Of a stretch of DNA of 64,000 nucleotides, positions 8,870 to 17,083 are shown piece after piece. The notes below the pieces were generated by a model, which saw nothing but the letters and a program-made list of their open reading frames with translations, had not been told where the DNA came from and did no database searches. Positions within the stretch are counted from its first letter, which is position 1. Every line of letters begins with the position of its first letter. A program made the position numbers and the translations under genes. Origin of the DNA: Streptomyces inusitatus (GTDB taxonomy: Bacteria; Actinomycetota; Actinomycetes; Streptomycetales; Streptomycetaceae); the NCBI RefSeq assembly GCF_014651115.1, contig NZ_BMWG01000015.1, forward strand, positions 62,001-126,000, read 5' to 3'.

Positions 8870-9082
8870 GCGCCGACTCTAGGCAGTGCCGCCGAAGCGA
8901 CGCCGGGGTTATCCGGAACCCATCCCACCCACAGGTTCCGCTTGAGCCACCCGAGTGAATCCGACCCCACCCCCTGCCTCCGCCATTCGAGTAAAACCCG
9001 CAGCTCAGAGCCGTACAGCAAACCCCCGCCCCGTACCCGCCGCCACTAGAAGAGTCCCCTCCGTTTGCGCTTGGCTGAGCCG

Positions 9083-9757
9083 ATGGAATCCGTACGCGGC
9101 CCGGAGCTTCCCGGCCTCCTTCTGCGGGCCGAGCGCGACGCCCTGATCCCGCTGCTCCGCTCCCGCCCCGACGAGGACTTCGCGATCCGCACCTGCTGCC
9201 CCGGCTGGACCGTGCGCCATGTGCTCGCCCACTGCGGGGCGGCCCTCACCCGAGTGGTGGAAGGCCGGCTGGGAGACGGGGTCTTCAGCCCCGAGTCCAA
9301 CGACCGGGACATCGCCGAGCGCGCCGACTGGTCGAACGCCCGGATCGTGGACGAGCTGGAGCGCGGGATGACCGAGGCCGGCCCGGTCATCGCCGCCGCC
9401 GGACGACAGGGGCACGGCGGCCTCGACGGGATCGCGCTCGGTGAGTGGGTGCACGCGGGCGATGTGCGCGAGGCCCTCGGGGAGCCCGGCGCGTACGAGG
9501 CGGGCGAAGCCCTCGATCCGGCCCTGGAGCTCTTCGCGGCCCTCACCAGGGCCCGGGGCGCGGCCCCGCTGCTCGCCGCCGTCGACGGCCGCCCCGTCCC
9601 GCTCGCGCTGGGTCTGGACACGGACGGCGGCCCGGAACCCGCGCGGTACCGGGGCTCCGCCGGGACGCTGGTACGGCTGCTCGCGGCCCGCCCGCTGACC
9701 GGCACCCGGTACGAGCTGACCGGGGCCCGGGAGGCCGATCTCAACTTCTTCGGCTGA
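9083..9757 (+). CDS. Maleylpyruvate isomerase/DinB-like protein (TIGR03086-type)
   Basis: About 224 residues. It has the mycothiol-dependent-isomerase N-terminal fold: CPGWTVRHVLAHCGAA near residue 43 carries the first metal histidine, and LGEWVHAGDVREALG near 125 carries the second His/Asp pair, so the three-ligand metal site seems intact. The C-terminal part is a short SCP2-like segment ending GTRYELTGAREADLNFFG. Members of this actinobacterial family are mostly uncharacterised mycothiol-linked proteins. The ATG at 9083 is preferred over an in-frame TTG at 9065; neither has a strong ribosome site. Confidence 0.75.
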   Translation: MESVRGPELPGLLLRAERDALIPLLRSRPDEDFAIRTCCPGWTVRHVLAHCGAALTRVVEGRLGDGVFSPESNDRDIAERADWSNARIVDELERGMTEAGPVIAAAGRQGHGGLDGIALGEWVHAGDVREALGEPGAYEAGEALDPALELFAALTRARGAAPLLAAVDGRPVPLALGLDTDGGPEPARYRGSAGTLVRLLAARPLTGTRYELTGAREADLNFFG

Positions 9758-9864
9758 ACCTGATCAGAGACTCCTCAAGCGGCCGAAATGTACTGAATGG
9801 GGTCACACTGGGACCAGGTGAAGTGTGTGCCGATGTGCCGATCCAGGGTTTGGAGGCGGACGCC

Positions 9865-10182
9865 ATGGTCACAGTGATCATCGTCATCGGAGTTTTTCTG
9901 GTGCTCATCCTGACGGCGAGCATGTGGTGGGATTCGATCCGCCGCGAGAAGTACGTACCCCCCAAGCCCGAGGAGCAGCCGCTCAAGCCCGAGCGGCGGG
10001 AGCACATCGAGGAAGTGCGGGAGGCGGACGACGACACCTTCCCGCACGAGGGGGAGGACCGGCTTCTCCCGTACAACATGAAGACCCACAGCAGCCACAG
10101 CACGGGCAAGGGCCGCGAGGCGCGCCCCGACCACGGCCCGAACGTCGGCGGCGGGGCCTTCGGCAGCGGCGGCTACGGCTGA
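9865..10182 (+). CDS. Small single-pass membrane protein
   Basis: 105 residues: an N-terminal hydrophobic helix (residues 2-18), then a charged, Pro/Glu-rich cytoplasmic tail with an acidic patch (EEVREADDDTFPHEGEDR) and a Gly-rich end. ATG at 9865 follows GGAGG by 8 nt. No family recognised. It is closed by a strong hairpin shared with the convergent copper ATPase gene. Confidence 0.75.
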   Translation: MVTVIIVIGVFLVLILTASMWWDSIRREKYVPPKPEEQPLKPERREHIEEVREADDDTFPHEGEDRLLPYNMKTHSSHSTGKGREARPDHGPNVGGGAFGSGGYG

Positions 10183-10207
10183 GCAGGGAGCACGGGGCAG
10201 CACGGAA

Positions 10208-10243
10208 CGAAGGTCCGGGCGGTGTGAACCGCCCGGACCTTCG
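10208..10243. terminator. Bidirectional terminator hairpin
   Basis: A perfect 16-bp stem with a GTGA loop lies between the ends of the small membrane-protein gene (+) and the copper ATPase gene (-). There is no U-run, as is usual in Streptomyces. Confidence 0.85.
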
Positions 10244-10267
10244 CCTTTGCCCCGTACCGCCCCAGTG

Positions 10268-12553
10268 TTAAGCGGCGGCCTTGAACCCCCGCAGCCGCAG
10301 GCTGTTGCCGACGACGAACACCGAGGAGAAGGCCATCGCCGCCCCCGCGATCATCGGGCTGAGCAGCCCCAGCGCGGCCAGCGGCAGCGCCGCGACGTTG
10401 TAGGCGAAGGCCCAGAAGAGGTTGACCCGGATGGTGCCCAGGGTGCGCCGGGCCAGCCGGATGGCGTCGGCCGCCGCCCGCAGGTCGCCCCGTACGAGGG
10501 TCAGGTCGCCGGCCTCGATGGCGGCGTCCGTGCCCGTGCCCATCGCCAGTCCCAGATCGGCCTGGGCGAGCGCGGCGGCGTCGTTGACCCCGTCGCCGAC
10601 CATGGCCACGCTGCGGCCCTCGGCCTGGAGCCGCTTGACGACGTCGACCTTGTCCTCGGGCATGACCTCGGCGATCACCTCGTCGATGCCCACCTCGGCG
10701 GCGACCGACTCGGCCACGGCCTGGTTGTCGCCGGTCAGCAGGATCGGCGTGAGGCCCAGCGCCCGCAGCCGGGTGATCGCCTCGGCGCTGGTGTCCTTGA
10801 CCGCGTCGGCGACCTCCAGCACCGCGCGGGCCTCGCCGTCCCAGGCCACCGCGATCGCGGTGCGCCCGGCGGCCTCGGCGTCCCGCTTCGCCTTGAGCAG
10901 CGCGTCCGGCAGCCGGATCTCCCACTCGGCGAGCAGCTTCTCGCGGCCCACCAGCACGGCGTGACCGTCCACGACACCCTGGACGCCGAGTCCGGGGACG
11001 TTGGCGAAGCCCTCGGGGGTCGCCAGGATGCTGCCGGTGCGCTCGGCGGCGCCCGCCGCGACCGCCTGGGCGATGGGGTGCTCGGAGGCGTTCTCCAGCG
11101 CTCCGGCCAGCCGCAGGGTCTCCATCTCGTCGGTGGAGTCGGCGGTGTGGACGGCGAGCAGGGTCATCTTGCCGGTGGTGACGGTTCCGGTCTTGTCGAG
11201 TACGACGGTGTCGACCTTGCGGGTGGTCTCCAGGACCTCGGGGCCCTTGATCAGGATGCCCAGCTGGGCTCCCCGGCCGGTGCCGACCATCAGCGCGGTC
11301 GGCGTGGCCAGGCCCAGGGCGCAGGGGCAGGCGATGATCAGTACGGCGACGGCGGCGGTGAAGGCGGCGGCCCAGCCCTCGCCCATGGCCAGCCAGACGC
11401 CGAGGGTGCCGAGGGCCAGCAGGATCACGATCGGGACGAAGACTCCCGAGATCTTGTCGGCGAGGCGCTGGGCCGCCGCCTTGCCGTTCTGGGCGTCCTC
11501 GACCAGCTTCGCCATCCGGGCGAGCTGGGTGTCCGAGCCGATGCGGGTGGCTTCGACGACGAGCCGGCCGCCCGCGTTGAGGGTGGCGCCGGTGACGCTG
11601 TCGCCGGGGGCGACCTCGACGGGGACGGACTCGCCGGTCAGCATGGAGGCGTCCACGGCGGACGATCCCTCGACCACGGTGCCGTCGGTGGCGATCTTCT
11701 CGCCGGGGCGGACCACGAACCGGTCGCCGACGCTCAGCTCGGCGGTCGGCACCCGGACCTCCACCCCGTCGCGCAGTACGGTGACCTCCTTCGCGCCCAG
11801 CTCCATCAGCGCCCGGAGCGCGGCCCCGGCCTTCCGCTTGGAGCGGGCCTCGAAGTACCGCCCGGCCAGGATGAAGGCGGTGACGCCCGCCGCGGCCTCC
11901 AGATAGATATTGGAAGCGCCGTCGGTACGGGAGATCGTCAGCTCGAAGGGGTGGGTCATGCCGGGCATTCCGGCGTGCCCGAGGAACAGCGCGTACAGCG
12001 ACCACAGGAAGGCGGCGATGGTGCCCACCGAGACCAGGGTGTCCATGGTGGCCGCGCCGTGGCGCAGATTGGTCCACGCGGCGCGGTGGAAGGGCCAGCC
12101 CGCGTAGACGACGACGGGGGCGGCGAGGGTGAGCGACAGCCACTGCCAGTACTCGAACTGGAGCGGCGGGATCATCGCCATCGCGATCACGGGTACGGAG
12201 AGGGTCACCGCGGTGATCACGCGCTCGCGCAGCGTCCGAAGCGCCCGGTCCTCCTCCGGGGACTCCTCGGAGCCGGAACCGGAACCGGAATCGGAGCCGG
12301 AGCCGACCTGCTCGGGCGTCTTCGGCCTGGGCTCGGCGGCGCTGTATCCGGTCGCCTCGACGGTGCCGATCAGATCCTGTACGGAGACATCCTCGCCCCG
12401 GAAGACGACCTTGGCCTTCTCGGTGGCGTAGTTGACGGTGGCCTCGACCCCGTCCATCCGGTTGAGCTTCTTCTCGATCCGAGCCGCACAGGAGGCGCAC
12501 GTCATGCCACCGATGGCGAGTTCGACCTCTTGATGGGTGGCTGTGTGCGCCAC
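10268..12553 (-). CDS. copA: Copper-exporting P1B-type ATPase
   Basis: 761 residues: one N-terminal heavy-metal-associated domain (GMTCASC, Cys19 and Cys22), eight membrane segments with the CPC ion motif at 409-411 (IACPCALGLATPT), the phosphorylated Asp453 in DKTGTVTTGK, and GDGVND in the C-terminal ATP-binding part. A charged Glu/Ser-rich linker (about 75-100) follows the metal domain. CPC plus a GMTCASC domain indicates Cu(I) export. Start is GTG 12553. A CsoR-type box lies just upstream. No copZ or csoR gene is next to it, so the regulator acts from elsewhere. Confidence 0.93.
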   Translation of the reverse strand: MAHTATHQEVELAIGGMTCASCAARIEKKLNRMDGVEATVNYATEKAKVVFRGEDVSVQDLIGTVEATGYSAAEPRPKTPEQVGSGSDSGSGSGSEESPEEDRALRTLRERVITAVTLSVPVIAMAMIPPLQFEYWQWLSLTLAAPVVVYAGWPFHRAAWTNLRHGAATMDTLVSVGTIAAFLWSLYALFLGHAGMPGMTHPFELTISRTDGASNIYLEAAAGVTAFILAGRYFEARSKRKAGAALRALMELGAKEVTVLRDGVEVRVPTAELSVGDRFVVRPGEKIATDGTVVEGSSAVDASMLTGESVPVEVAPGDSVTGATLNAGGRLVVEATRIGSDTQLARMAKLVEDAQNGKAAAQRLADKISGVFVPIVILLALGTLGVWLAMGEGWAAAFTAAVAVLIIACPCALGLATPTALMVGTGRGAQLGILIKGPEVLETTRKVDTVVLDKTGTVTTGKMTLLAVHTADSTDEMETLRLAGALENASEHPIAQAVAAGAAERTGSILATPEGFANVPGLGVQGVVDGHAVLVGREKLLAEWEIRLPDALLKAKRDAEAAGRTAIAVAWDGEARAVLEVADAVKDTSAEAITRLRALGLTPILLTGDNQAVAESVAAEVGIDEVIAEVMPEDKVDVVKRLQAEGRSVAMVGDGVNDAAALAQADLGLAMGTGTDAAIEAGDLTLVRGDLRAAADAIRLARRTLGTIRVNLFWAFAYNVAALPLAALGLLSPMIAGAAMAFSSVFVVGNSLRLRGFKAAA

Positions 12554-12575
12554 GGTTCCTCCCTGTCCCGCGCTT

Positions 12576-12594
12576 CATACCCCTAGGGGGTATG
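12576..12594. promoter_or_regulatory. CsoR-type copper operator upstream of copA
   Basis: CATACCCC-TAG-GGGGTATG has eight-base inverted arms of the form known for CsoR operators (TACCC/GGGTA palindromes), 22 bp before the copA start codon. A further GTATACCCCCC half-like element follows at about 12608. Confidence 0.75.
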
Positions 12595-12702
12595 CCTTAT
12601 GGGTTCATGTATACCCCCCCAAGGTACCTCGCGCAAGTCTTGAACCGGACGAGAGCCTCCCGGGGTGCTGGTGCGCTCGCAGAGCGTGCGCACTAGGCTG
12701 GC

Positions 12703-12718
12703 ATTGGACTAGACCTAT
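12703..12718. promoter_or_regulatory. DasR-like (dre) box upstream of cutC
   Basis: ATTGGACTAGACCTAT agrees with 14 of 16 positions of the published DasR-responsive element pattern WNTGGTCTAGACCANW. It lies about 40 bp before the cutC start, in the promoter position. DasR is the GntR-family regulator of amino-sugar genes in Streptomyces; binding here is inferred. Confidence 0.5.
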
Positions 12719-12757
12719 TTGATGCATTAGCCATCTCCCAGGAGGAATGGGGTTCCC

Positions 12758-13456
12758 ATGAGCAACCGTGCGGTCCTGGAGGTGATCGCGCTCGACGCGG
12801 AGGACGCGATCGCGGCGCGGTCCGGAGGAGCGGACCGGCTGGAGCTGGTCGCGGACATGTCGAGAGACGGCCTGACGCCTTCGCGGGAGACCTTCGCGCG
12901 GATCCGCGCGGCGGTCGACATTCCGCTACGGGTGATGCTGCGGCTCACCGACGGCTTCTCGGCCGGCACTCCCGACGAAGTGGAAGCGCTCCTACGCGCC
13001 ACCGCCGAGCTGCGCGAGGAGGGCGCGGACGAGTTCGTCCTCGGCTTCCTCGACGAGTCGGGCCGTGCGGATCTGGCCATCGTCGAGCGCCTGGTCGCCG
13101 CGATGGCGGGCAGCGCCTGGACCTTCCACCGGGCGATCGACCGCGCCGCCGACCGGGACGGGCTGCGCAAGCAGCTCGCGGACCTGCCGGGCCTGGACAC
13201 CTACCTCACCGCCGGCTCGGCCGCCGGGGTGGACCACGGCATCCCCACGCTCCTCGCCGAGGTGGCCCGCGCCGGCGAGCCCGGCTACGAGCCCCTCGTC
13301 CTCGTCGGCGGCGGCCTGCGCCTCGAACACGTCCCCCAGCTCCGCGACGCGGGCGTCACCGGCTTCCACATCGGCGGCGCGGCGCGCCCCCGGGGCTGGG
13401 ACGGGCCGGTGGACGCGGCGGCGGTCCGCGAGTGGCGCAAGATCATCGACGGATAG
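12758..13456 (+). CDS. cutC: CutC family protein
   Basis: A 232-residue TIM-barrel protein with the family blocks LEVIALDAEDAIAARSGGADRLELV, MLRL, TFHRAID and the C-terminal FHIGGAAR. It starts at ATG 12758, 13 nt after a clear AGGAGG. CutC was named for copper homeostasis in E. coli, but its enzymatic role is not established. Here it is divergent from copA, which suggests copper, while the DasR-like box in its promoter suggests amino-sugar control. It ends at a strong hairpin shared with the next, convergent gene. Confidence 0.9.
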   Translation: MSNRAVLEVIALDAEDAIAARSGGADRLELVADMSRDGLTPSRETFARIRAAVDIPLRVMLRLTDGFSAGTPDEVEALLRATAELREEGADEFVLGFLDESGRADLAIVERLVAAMAGSAWTFHRAIDRAADRDGLRKQLADLPGLDTYLTAGSAAGVDHGIPTLLAEVARAGEPGYEPLVLVGGGLRLEHVPQLRDAGVTGFHIGGAARPRGWDGPVDAAAVREWRKIIDG

Positions 13457-13473
13457 CCGTCGTTTTCGGACAC

Positions 13474-13516
13474 GAGGAAGGGGGTCCGGGGCTGTGTGCC
13501 CCGGACCCCCTTCCTC
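13474..13516. terminator. Bidirectional terminator hairpin
   Basis: A perfect 18-bp stem with a 7-nt loop sits exactly between the convergent cutC and hydrolase genes. Confidence 0.88.
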
Positions 13517-13525
13517 CGTTCCGTC

Positions 13526-14707
13526 TCACGGCTGGTGGAAGACGACCTCCGGATTCCGCGGGCTCGGCCCGTCCAGCAGCGGCTGCGGAACCCTCTTGAG
13601 GTGCTGCGCGAAGAACGCCGACACATAGTCCCGGGTGATCTCCGCCGAGCGCTTGCCCGAGGGCACCCCGGGGTACTGGGGAGCGCCCTCGACCTGGTCC
13701 GCCAGATACGGGGCGTCCACGAAGGTGAAGTGATGGCTCCCCGTCGGGGTGATCCACCTCTTCCACCCGTCGAGCCGCCGCCAGTCCCGGTCCCAGCTCA
13801 CATCCGGCGAGCCCGGCACACTCTCCGCCGCACCCAGCATCATGAACGGCCGCCCGCCGAGCCCGCCCTCGGGCACCGGCGTGAAGAACGTCCCGTCCAT
13901 GTTGATCCCGGCCCGCACCCGCCGGTCGGTCGCCATGGTGTGCGCGGCGCTGTTCCCGCCGATGGAGTGCCCCGCCATCCCCACCTTCCGGGCGTCGATC
14001 ATCCCCGAGTGCCGCCAGACCGCCTTCCGCCCGGTCAACTGATCCAGTACGAAGGACACATCCTTCGCCCGCCCCTCCGGCACGGCCGTGTGCGACACCT
14101 CCCCGGCCTCCGTGGTCCGGCACGCCGTGCAGGGCAGCACCCCCTTGTCCGGGAACTCCGTCGCCTCCGACTCATAGGCGTGGTCCACCGACGCCACCAC
14201 ATGCCCCTCGCTCGCCAGCTCCTCCGCCAGCAGCGTCAACGTCATCCGCGAAAGCCCGAACCCCGGCGACAGCACCACCAGCGGGAACTTCCCCCGCGCG
14301 GGCCGCACCCCCTCCCGCGCATGCGTACGGACCGCGCTCAGCCGCTCCTCATTCCCCACCGGTATCAGCTCCCCCGTACTGGTCCGCCCCAGCAGCTCCC
14401 GCGCCTCCGCCACCGTCATATACGGCCGCGCGGCGGGCTTCCCCGTACCCCGCCGCCCCGGATAGTGCACCGACACCATCAACTCCCGCGCCCCCGCCGC
14501 CGGCACCCAGTGATCCGTCCGGCTCACGTCCCTCAGCCGCAGCGTCTCCATCCCCACGGCATACGCCCCCGACGGCCTCGGCAGCTCCAGCCCCCCGGCC
14601 GCCGTCGTCCGGGGCGTGCCCGTGTCGGCCACCGCCGCCCCCATGAGCGGCAACGGCAGCGTCAGCGCGAGCAGCGCGGCGACCACGCCGCGACGAATTC
14701 TGATCAT
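13526..14707 (-). CDS. Secreted alpha/beta hydrolase, PAF-acetylhydrolase/lipase-like
   Basis: 393 residues. N-terminal signal peptide (MIRIRRGVVAALLALTLPLP...AVA). The core has LVVLSPGFGLSR (oxyanion region), SVDHAYES, the nucleophile elbow GHSIGG, a strand-Asp region near MDGTFF and a late SHHFTF that supplies the His. This order matches the plasma PAF-acetylhydrolase isoform II-like family of actinobacteria, exported lipases/esterases. A CTAC pair may be disulfide-bonded. ATG 14707 is chosen because the signal peptide begins there; the frame is open to 14782. Monocistronic by context. Confidence 0.85.
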   Translation of the reverse strand: MIRIRRGVVAALLALTLPLPLMGAAVADTGTPRTTAAGGLELPRPSGAYAVGMETLRLRDVSRTDHWVPAAGARELMVSVHYPGRRGTGKPAARPYMTVAEARELLGRTSTGELIPVGNEERLSAVRTHAREGVRPARGKFPLVVLSPGFGLSRMTLTLLAEELASEGHVVASVDHAYESEATEFPDKGVLPCTACRTTEAGEVSHTAVPEGRAKDVSFVLDQLTGRKAVWRHSGMIDARKVGMAGHSIGGNSAAHTMATDRRVRAGINMDGTFFTPVPEGGLGGRPFMMLGAAESVPGSPDVSWDRDWRRLDGWKRWITPTGSHHFTFVDAPYLADQVEGAPQYPGVPSGKRSAEITRDYVSAFFAQHLKRVPQPLLDGPSPRNPEVVFHQP

Positions 14708-14827
14708 GCCCCCGACGCTAGGCCCGTCCGCCGTCCCGGTCATCGACGGCCGGGATGACCCCGCGTACCTCTTCAGGGCCACACTCTTTCCCTCCGGACT
14801 CCCCCCAGAGGGGGAGCTGTTGGCGGT

Positions 14828-15490
14828 CTACCGGTGGCCGGTCTCCTCCTCCAGCCGCACCACCGTGCACCCCTCCAGCCGGACCGCCGACTGGGTCGCC
14901 AGCAGCCAGGGCAGCCTGGGGTCTTCGAGCCCGATGACGGTCCGCGCTTCCGCGACCAGGGGGCGCACCGGCCCGGGGGTGTAGAGACGGCCGTGGAATC
15001 CGCACAGTACGGGGAGACGCACCCGTACCGCCGTGTACCCCTTGCCGGGCCCCAGCGCCGGACACTGCCGCACGGCCTCGCCCGCGCACTCCACGCACAC
15101 CGGCGGATGCGCGGTGATCTGCCCCTCCGGCCAGCCCGGCTCCCGGGCGTCGACCGTCTCGTCCAGCAGCCACAGCACCCCCCGCCCGTCCATGGAGGCC
15201 GGCCCTCCGCAGCTCTGGCAGAGCAGCTTCCGCATCGCCCTCCGCTGCCTGTTCCCATGCACGGAGGAGAAGAGCGGGCGCCCCCGCTCGCCGGGCCTCG
15301 CGGGCAGCCGCCCACGGTTCAGGAGTACGCCGTACTCACCCCGGTCGGCGGGAAGTTCATTCGCGTACCCGATCCCGCCCGACGGCGGCATCCCCTGCAC
15401 CACCCGCGTCTCCACCAGTGACTCCACCGGGGTCTCGCCACTCCACGCGACCACCCACGGAACCGTCAGGTGATTGCTCCTCTCACCCAC
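14828..15490 (-). CDS. Hypothetical Cys-rich protein, 220 aa
   Basis: The central part carries CQSCGG and CVECAGEAVRQC, which look like paired zinc knuckles in a small zinc-ribbon. A later single Cys lies in VLCGFHGRLYTPGP. The N-terminal 75 residues are soluble and unlike any domain I recognise. ATG at 15490 lies inside the last codons of the upstream gene (8-bp overlap), so the pair is translationally coupled. I do not recognise the family. The gene sits at the edge of the accessory region with a resolvase-like partner. Confidence 0.7.
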   Translation of the reverse strand: MGERSNHLTVPWVVAWSGETPVESLVETRVVQGMPPSGGIGYANELPADRGEYGVLLNRGRLPARPGERGRPLFSSVHGNRQRRAMRKLLCQSCGGPASMDGRGVLWLLDETVDAREPGWPEGQITAHPPVCVECAGEAVRQCPALGPGKGYTAVRVRLPVLCGFHGRLYTPGPVRPLVAEARTVIGLEDPRLPWLLATQSAVRLEGCTVVRLEEETGHR

Positions 15491-15917
15491 GGAACATCCC
15501 CCACCTCACCGGTACATGCGCGATGAACGCCCGCCGCGACGCCAGCCGCTCCAGCACCTGCTCGTACTCCAGCGCGCTAGTGCTCACCGCCGACTGCCCC
15601 ACCGTCACCACCCCCTGCACAAACCCACCTGCGATCAGCGCCTCCACCCGCCGCCACTCCGGCCTCTCCAGCGGCTCGGTCATCCCGCACCCGTCCCAGA
15701 GCATTTCGGAGCGCACCTGCCACCCCCGGTGAAGCGCGTAACTCCTGGCCCGGGCGAAGGTGTCCGAGGGCACACGGTCATTGCTGATCGTCAGCGCGTA
15801 GACCACGACCGGAAACCCTTTCGGCGGCTCGATGAGCGCCTTCAGCAACTGCTCCCGGAGCGCGAAGAAACGCTCTTCCGGGGCGGCGTCCGACGGGGGC
15901 TGAGGGAAGAGAGGCAT
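15483..15917 (-). CDS. Small protein resembling a serine-recombinase catalytic domain
   Basis: 144 residues. The order VVYALTISNDR - ARSYALHRGWQV - RPEWRRVEALIAGG - GVVTVGQSAVSTSALEYEQVLERL follows a resolvase N-terminal domain: the Ser of ISNDR lies where the nucleophile Ser would be, and RPEW matches the RP motif. The catalytic Arg pair expected near DRLxR is replaced by GQSAVS, and no DNA-binding domain follows. It is therefore at best a degenerate, stand-alone resolvase fold; this is inference from pattern only. ATG 15917 has a GGAGGG site. Overlaps the next gene by 8 bp. Confidence 0.6.
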   Translation of the reverse strand: MPLFPQPPSDAAPEERFFALREQLLKALIEPPKGFPVVVYALTISNDRVPSDTFARARSYALHRGWQVRSEMLWDGCGMTEPLERPEWRRVEALIAGGFVQGVVTVGQSAVSTSALEYEQVLERLASRRAFIAHVPVRWGMFRG

Positions 15918-16018
15918 GGTGGAGCCCTCCGGTATGGGGTTGGGGGCGCGCGGGTTGGGGGCGTGAGCCCCCTGGTCCTGCGAACTCGGTCCCGTCGCGC
16001 TGGTTCTCAACTACCGTG

Positions 16019-16030
16019 ACGCCTAGGCGT
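16019..16030. promoter_or_regulatory. Perfect 12-bp palindrome in the divergent promoter region
   Basis: ACGCCT-AGGCGT lies in the 268-bp region between the two divergent operons, followed 2 bases later by a TTGCAT that could serve as a -35 element for the XRE gene. A partial copy (AACGCCT) lies at about 16047. Confidence 0.3.
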
Positions 16031-16116
16031 ATTGCATCGCAAGCGAAACGCCTCTGAATAACCAGCGTGCCGCCAAAGTGGATTATGCGCGACCATGCGT
16101 GCACCGCTGGGGACAC

Positions 16117-16188
16117 TGCGCAGGGGTACGGGGGGCTGCACAGGGTGATACTGAACATGCGCAGGGGCACTGGGAGGGTGCACAGGTG
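16117..16188. repeat. Four phased direct repeats, TGCRCAGGKK, before the XRE gene
   Basis: TGCGCAGGGG (16117), TGCACAGGGT (16137), TGCGCAGGGG (16158) and TGCACAGGTG (16179) recur every 20, 21 and 21 bp, on one face of the helix. A weaker TGCG element stands one step further out at 16096. The last copy includes the GTG start of the regulator. They are candidate binding sites for the XRE protein itself. Confidence 0.65.
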
Positions 16189-17076
16189 GGAGCAAAACGC
16201 GGGGCGTCAGGACGCCGTCTGGAGCTCGGTATTCAGCTGAGGCAGCTGCGAGAGAACTGCCCTGCCATAGAGCCGCACGGAGCCAGAGGGCTGACGCGCA
16301 AGGAGGCGATCCGAGGTCTGAAGGATCTCTCGGAGGCGTCCCTGGCCCGGATCGAGCACGGTGAACTCAACTTCCGTCGGAACGTGGGAAACCTTCGGAC
16401 CCTACTCAAACGCTATGGGGTTACCGACGAAGACCTGATCCAGCAGTTCATTGAGTTGAACCGGGAAGGTCCGAACGAGGAGTGGCTGACGCAGTACCGC
16501 AACGTCATGCCATCGGGGATGCCGCACTATGTGGGCCTGGAGGCCGAGGCGCTTGCCATCGCGGTGTACCACCCCACCGTCGTGCATGGCTTGCTCCAGA
16601 CCGAGTCCTATGCGAAGGCGGTCTACGAGATGGACCGTCCTGTTGAAGACACGACAGCCGAGTTCGTGACCCGCAATGTTGAACTGCGGATGGATCGCAA
16701 GCACAGGGTTCTGACACGCGAGGAGCCTGTACGCCTTCGGTTCATCCTGGGGGAGGCAGCCTTGCGTACTCCTGTTGGGGACGCCGAGGTGATGCGCGGG
16801 CAGTACGAGGAGATCATCAGGATCGCTCGGCTGGACAACGTTTCGATACAGGTTCTTCCTTTCCGGCGTGGATACCGGGCCATCAACGACTTTGCGGTAC
16901 TGAACCTTGGCGGCCTCCCTTCCCGGGTCCAGACCGACAACGCTTGGGGTGCGATCTCTACATCTGACAAGCCCCGAGAGGTAGACCGGTTCGAACGCCG
17001 GTTCAACGCGATGGTGGGTGTGGCCCTTGGGGTCGAGGAGACCATCGAATTTCTGACGGAACTAGCCAGAAGGTAG
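16186..17076 (+). CDS. XRE-family regulator with DUF5753 domain (WhiJ-like)
   Basis: 296 residues. N-terminal helix-turn-helix (about 12-80, LGIQLRQLRENC ... SEASLARIEHGELNFRR), then a DUF5753 domain (about 105-290: GLEAEALAIAVYHPTVVHGLLQTESYA, RKHRVLTREEPVRLRFILGEAALRTPVG). This pairing with adjacent DUF397 genes defines the WhiJ-type loci of Streptomyces, implicated in development in S. coelicolor. GTG 16186 is chosen: it follows GGGAGGG and the open frame upstream contains the repeats. The HTH has an unusual insertion (CPAIEPHGARGLTRKEAIRGLKD) between helices. Base composition is lower in GC than the flanks. Confidence 0.88.
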   Translation: MGAKRGASGRRLELGIQLRQLRENCPAIEPHGARGLTRKEAIRGLKDLSEASLARIEHGELNFRRNVGNLRTLLKRYGVTDEDLIQQFIELNREGPNEEWLTQYRNVMPSGMPHYVGLEAEALAIAVYHPTVVHGLLQTESYAKAVYEMDRPVEDTTAEFVTRNVELRMDRKHRVLTREEPVRLRFILGEAALRTPVGDAEVMRGQYEEIIRIARLDNVSIQVLPFRRGYRAINDFAVLNLGGLPSRVQTDNAWGAISTSDKPREVDRFERRFNAMVGVALGVEETIEFLTELARR

Positions 17077-17083
17077 TAGAGCC

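Noticed and set aside
10247..12586. A 779-codon plus-strand frame opposite copA, with similar long antisense frames at 36957-39644, 50369-53611 and 55327-58089
   Set aside because: The opposite strand in each case encodes a protein with clear motifs; the antisense frames are low-complexity Gly/Arg/Glu products of high GC.
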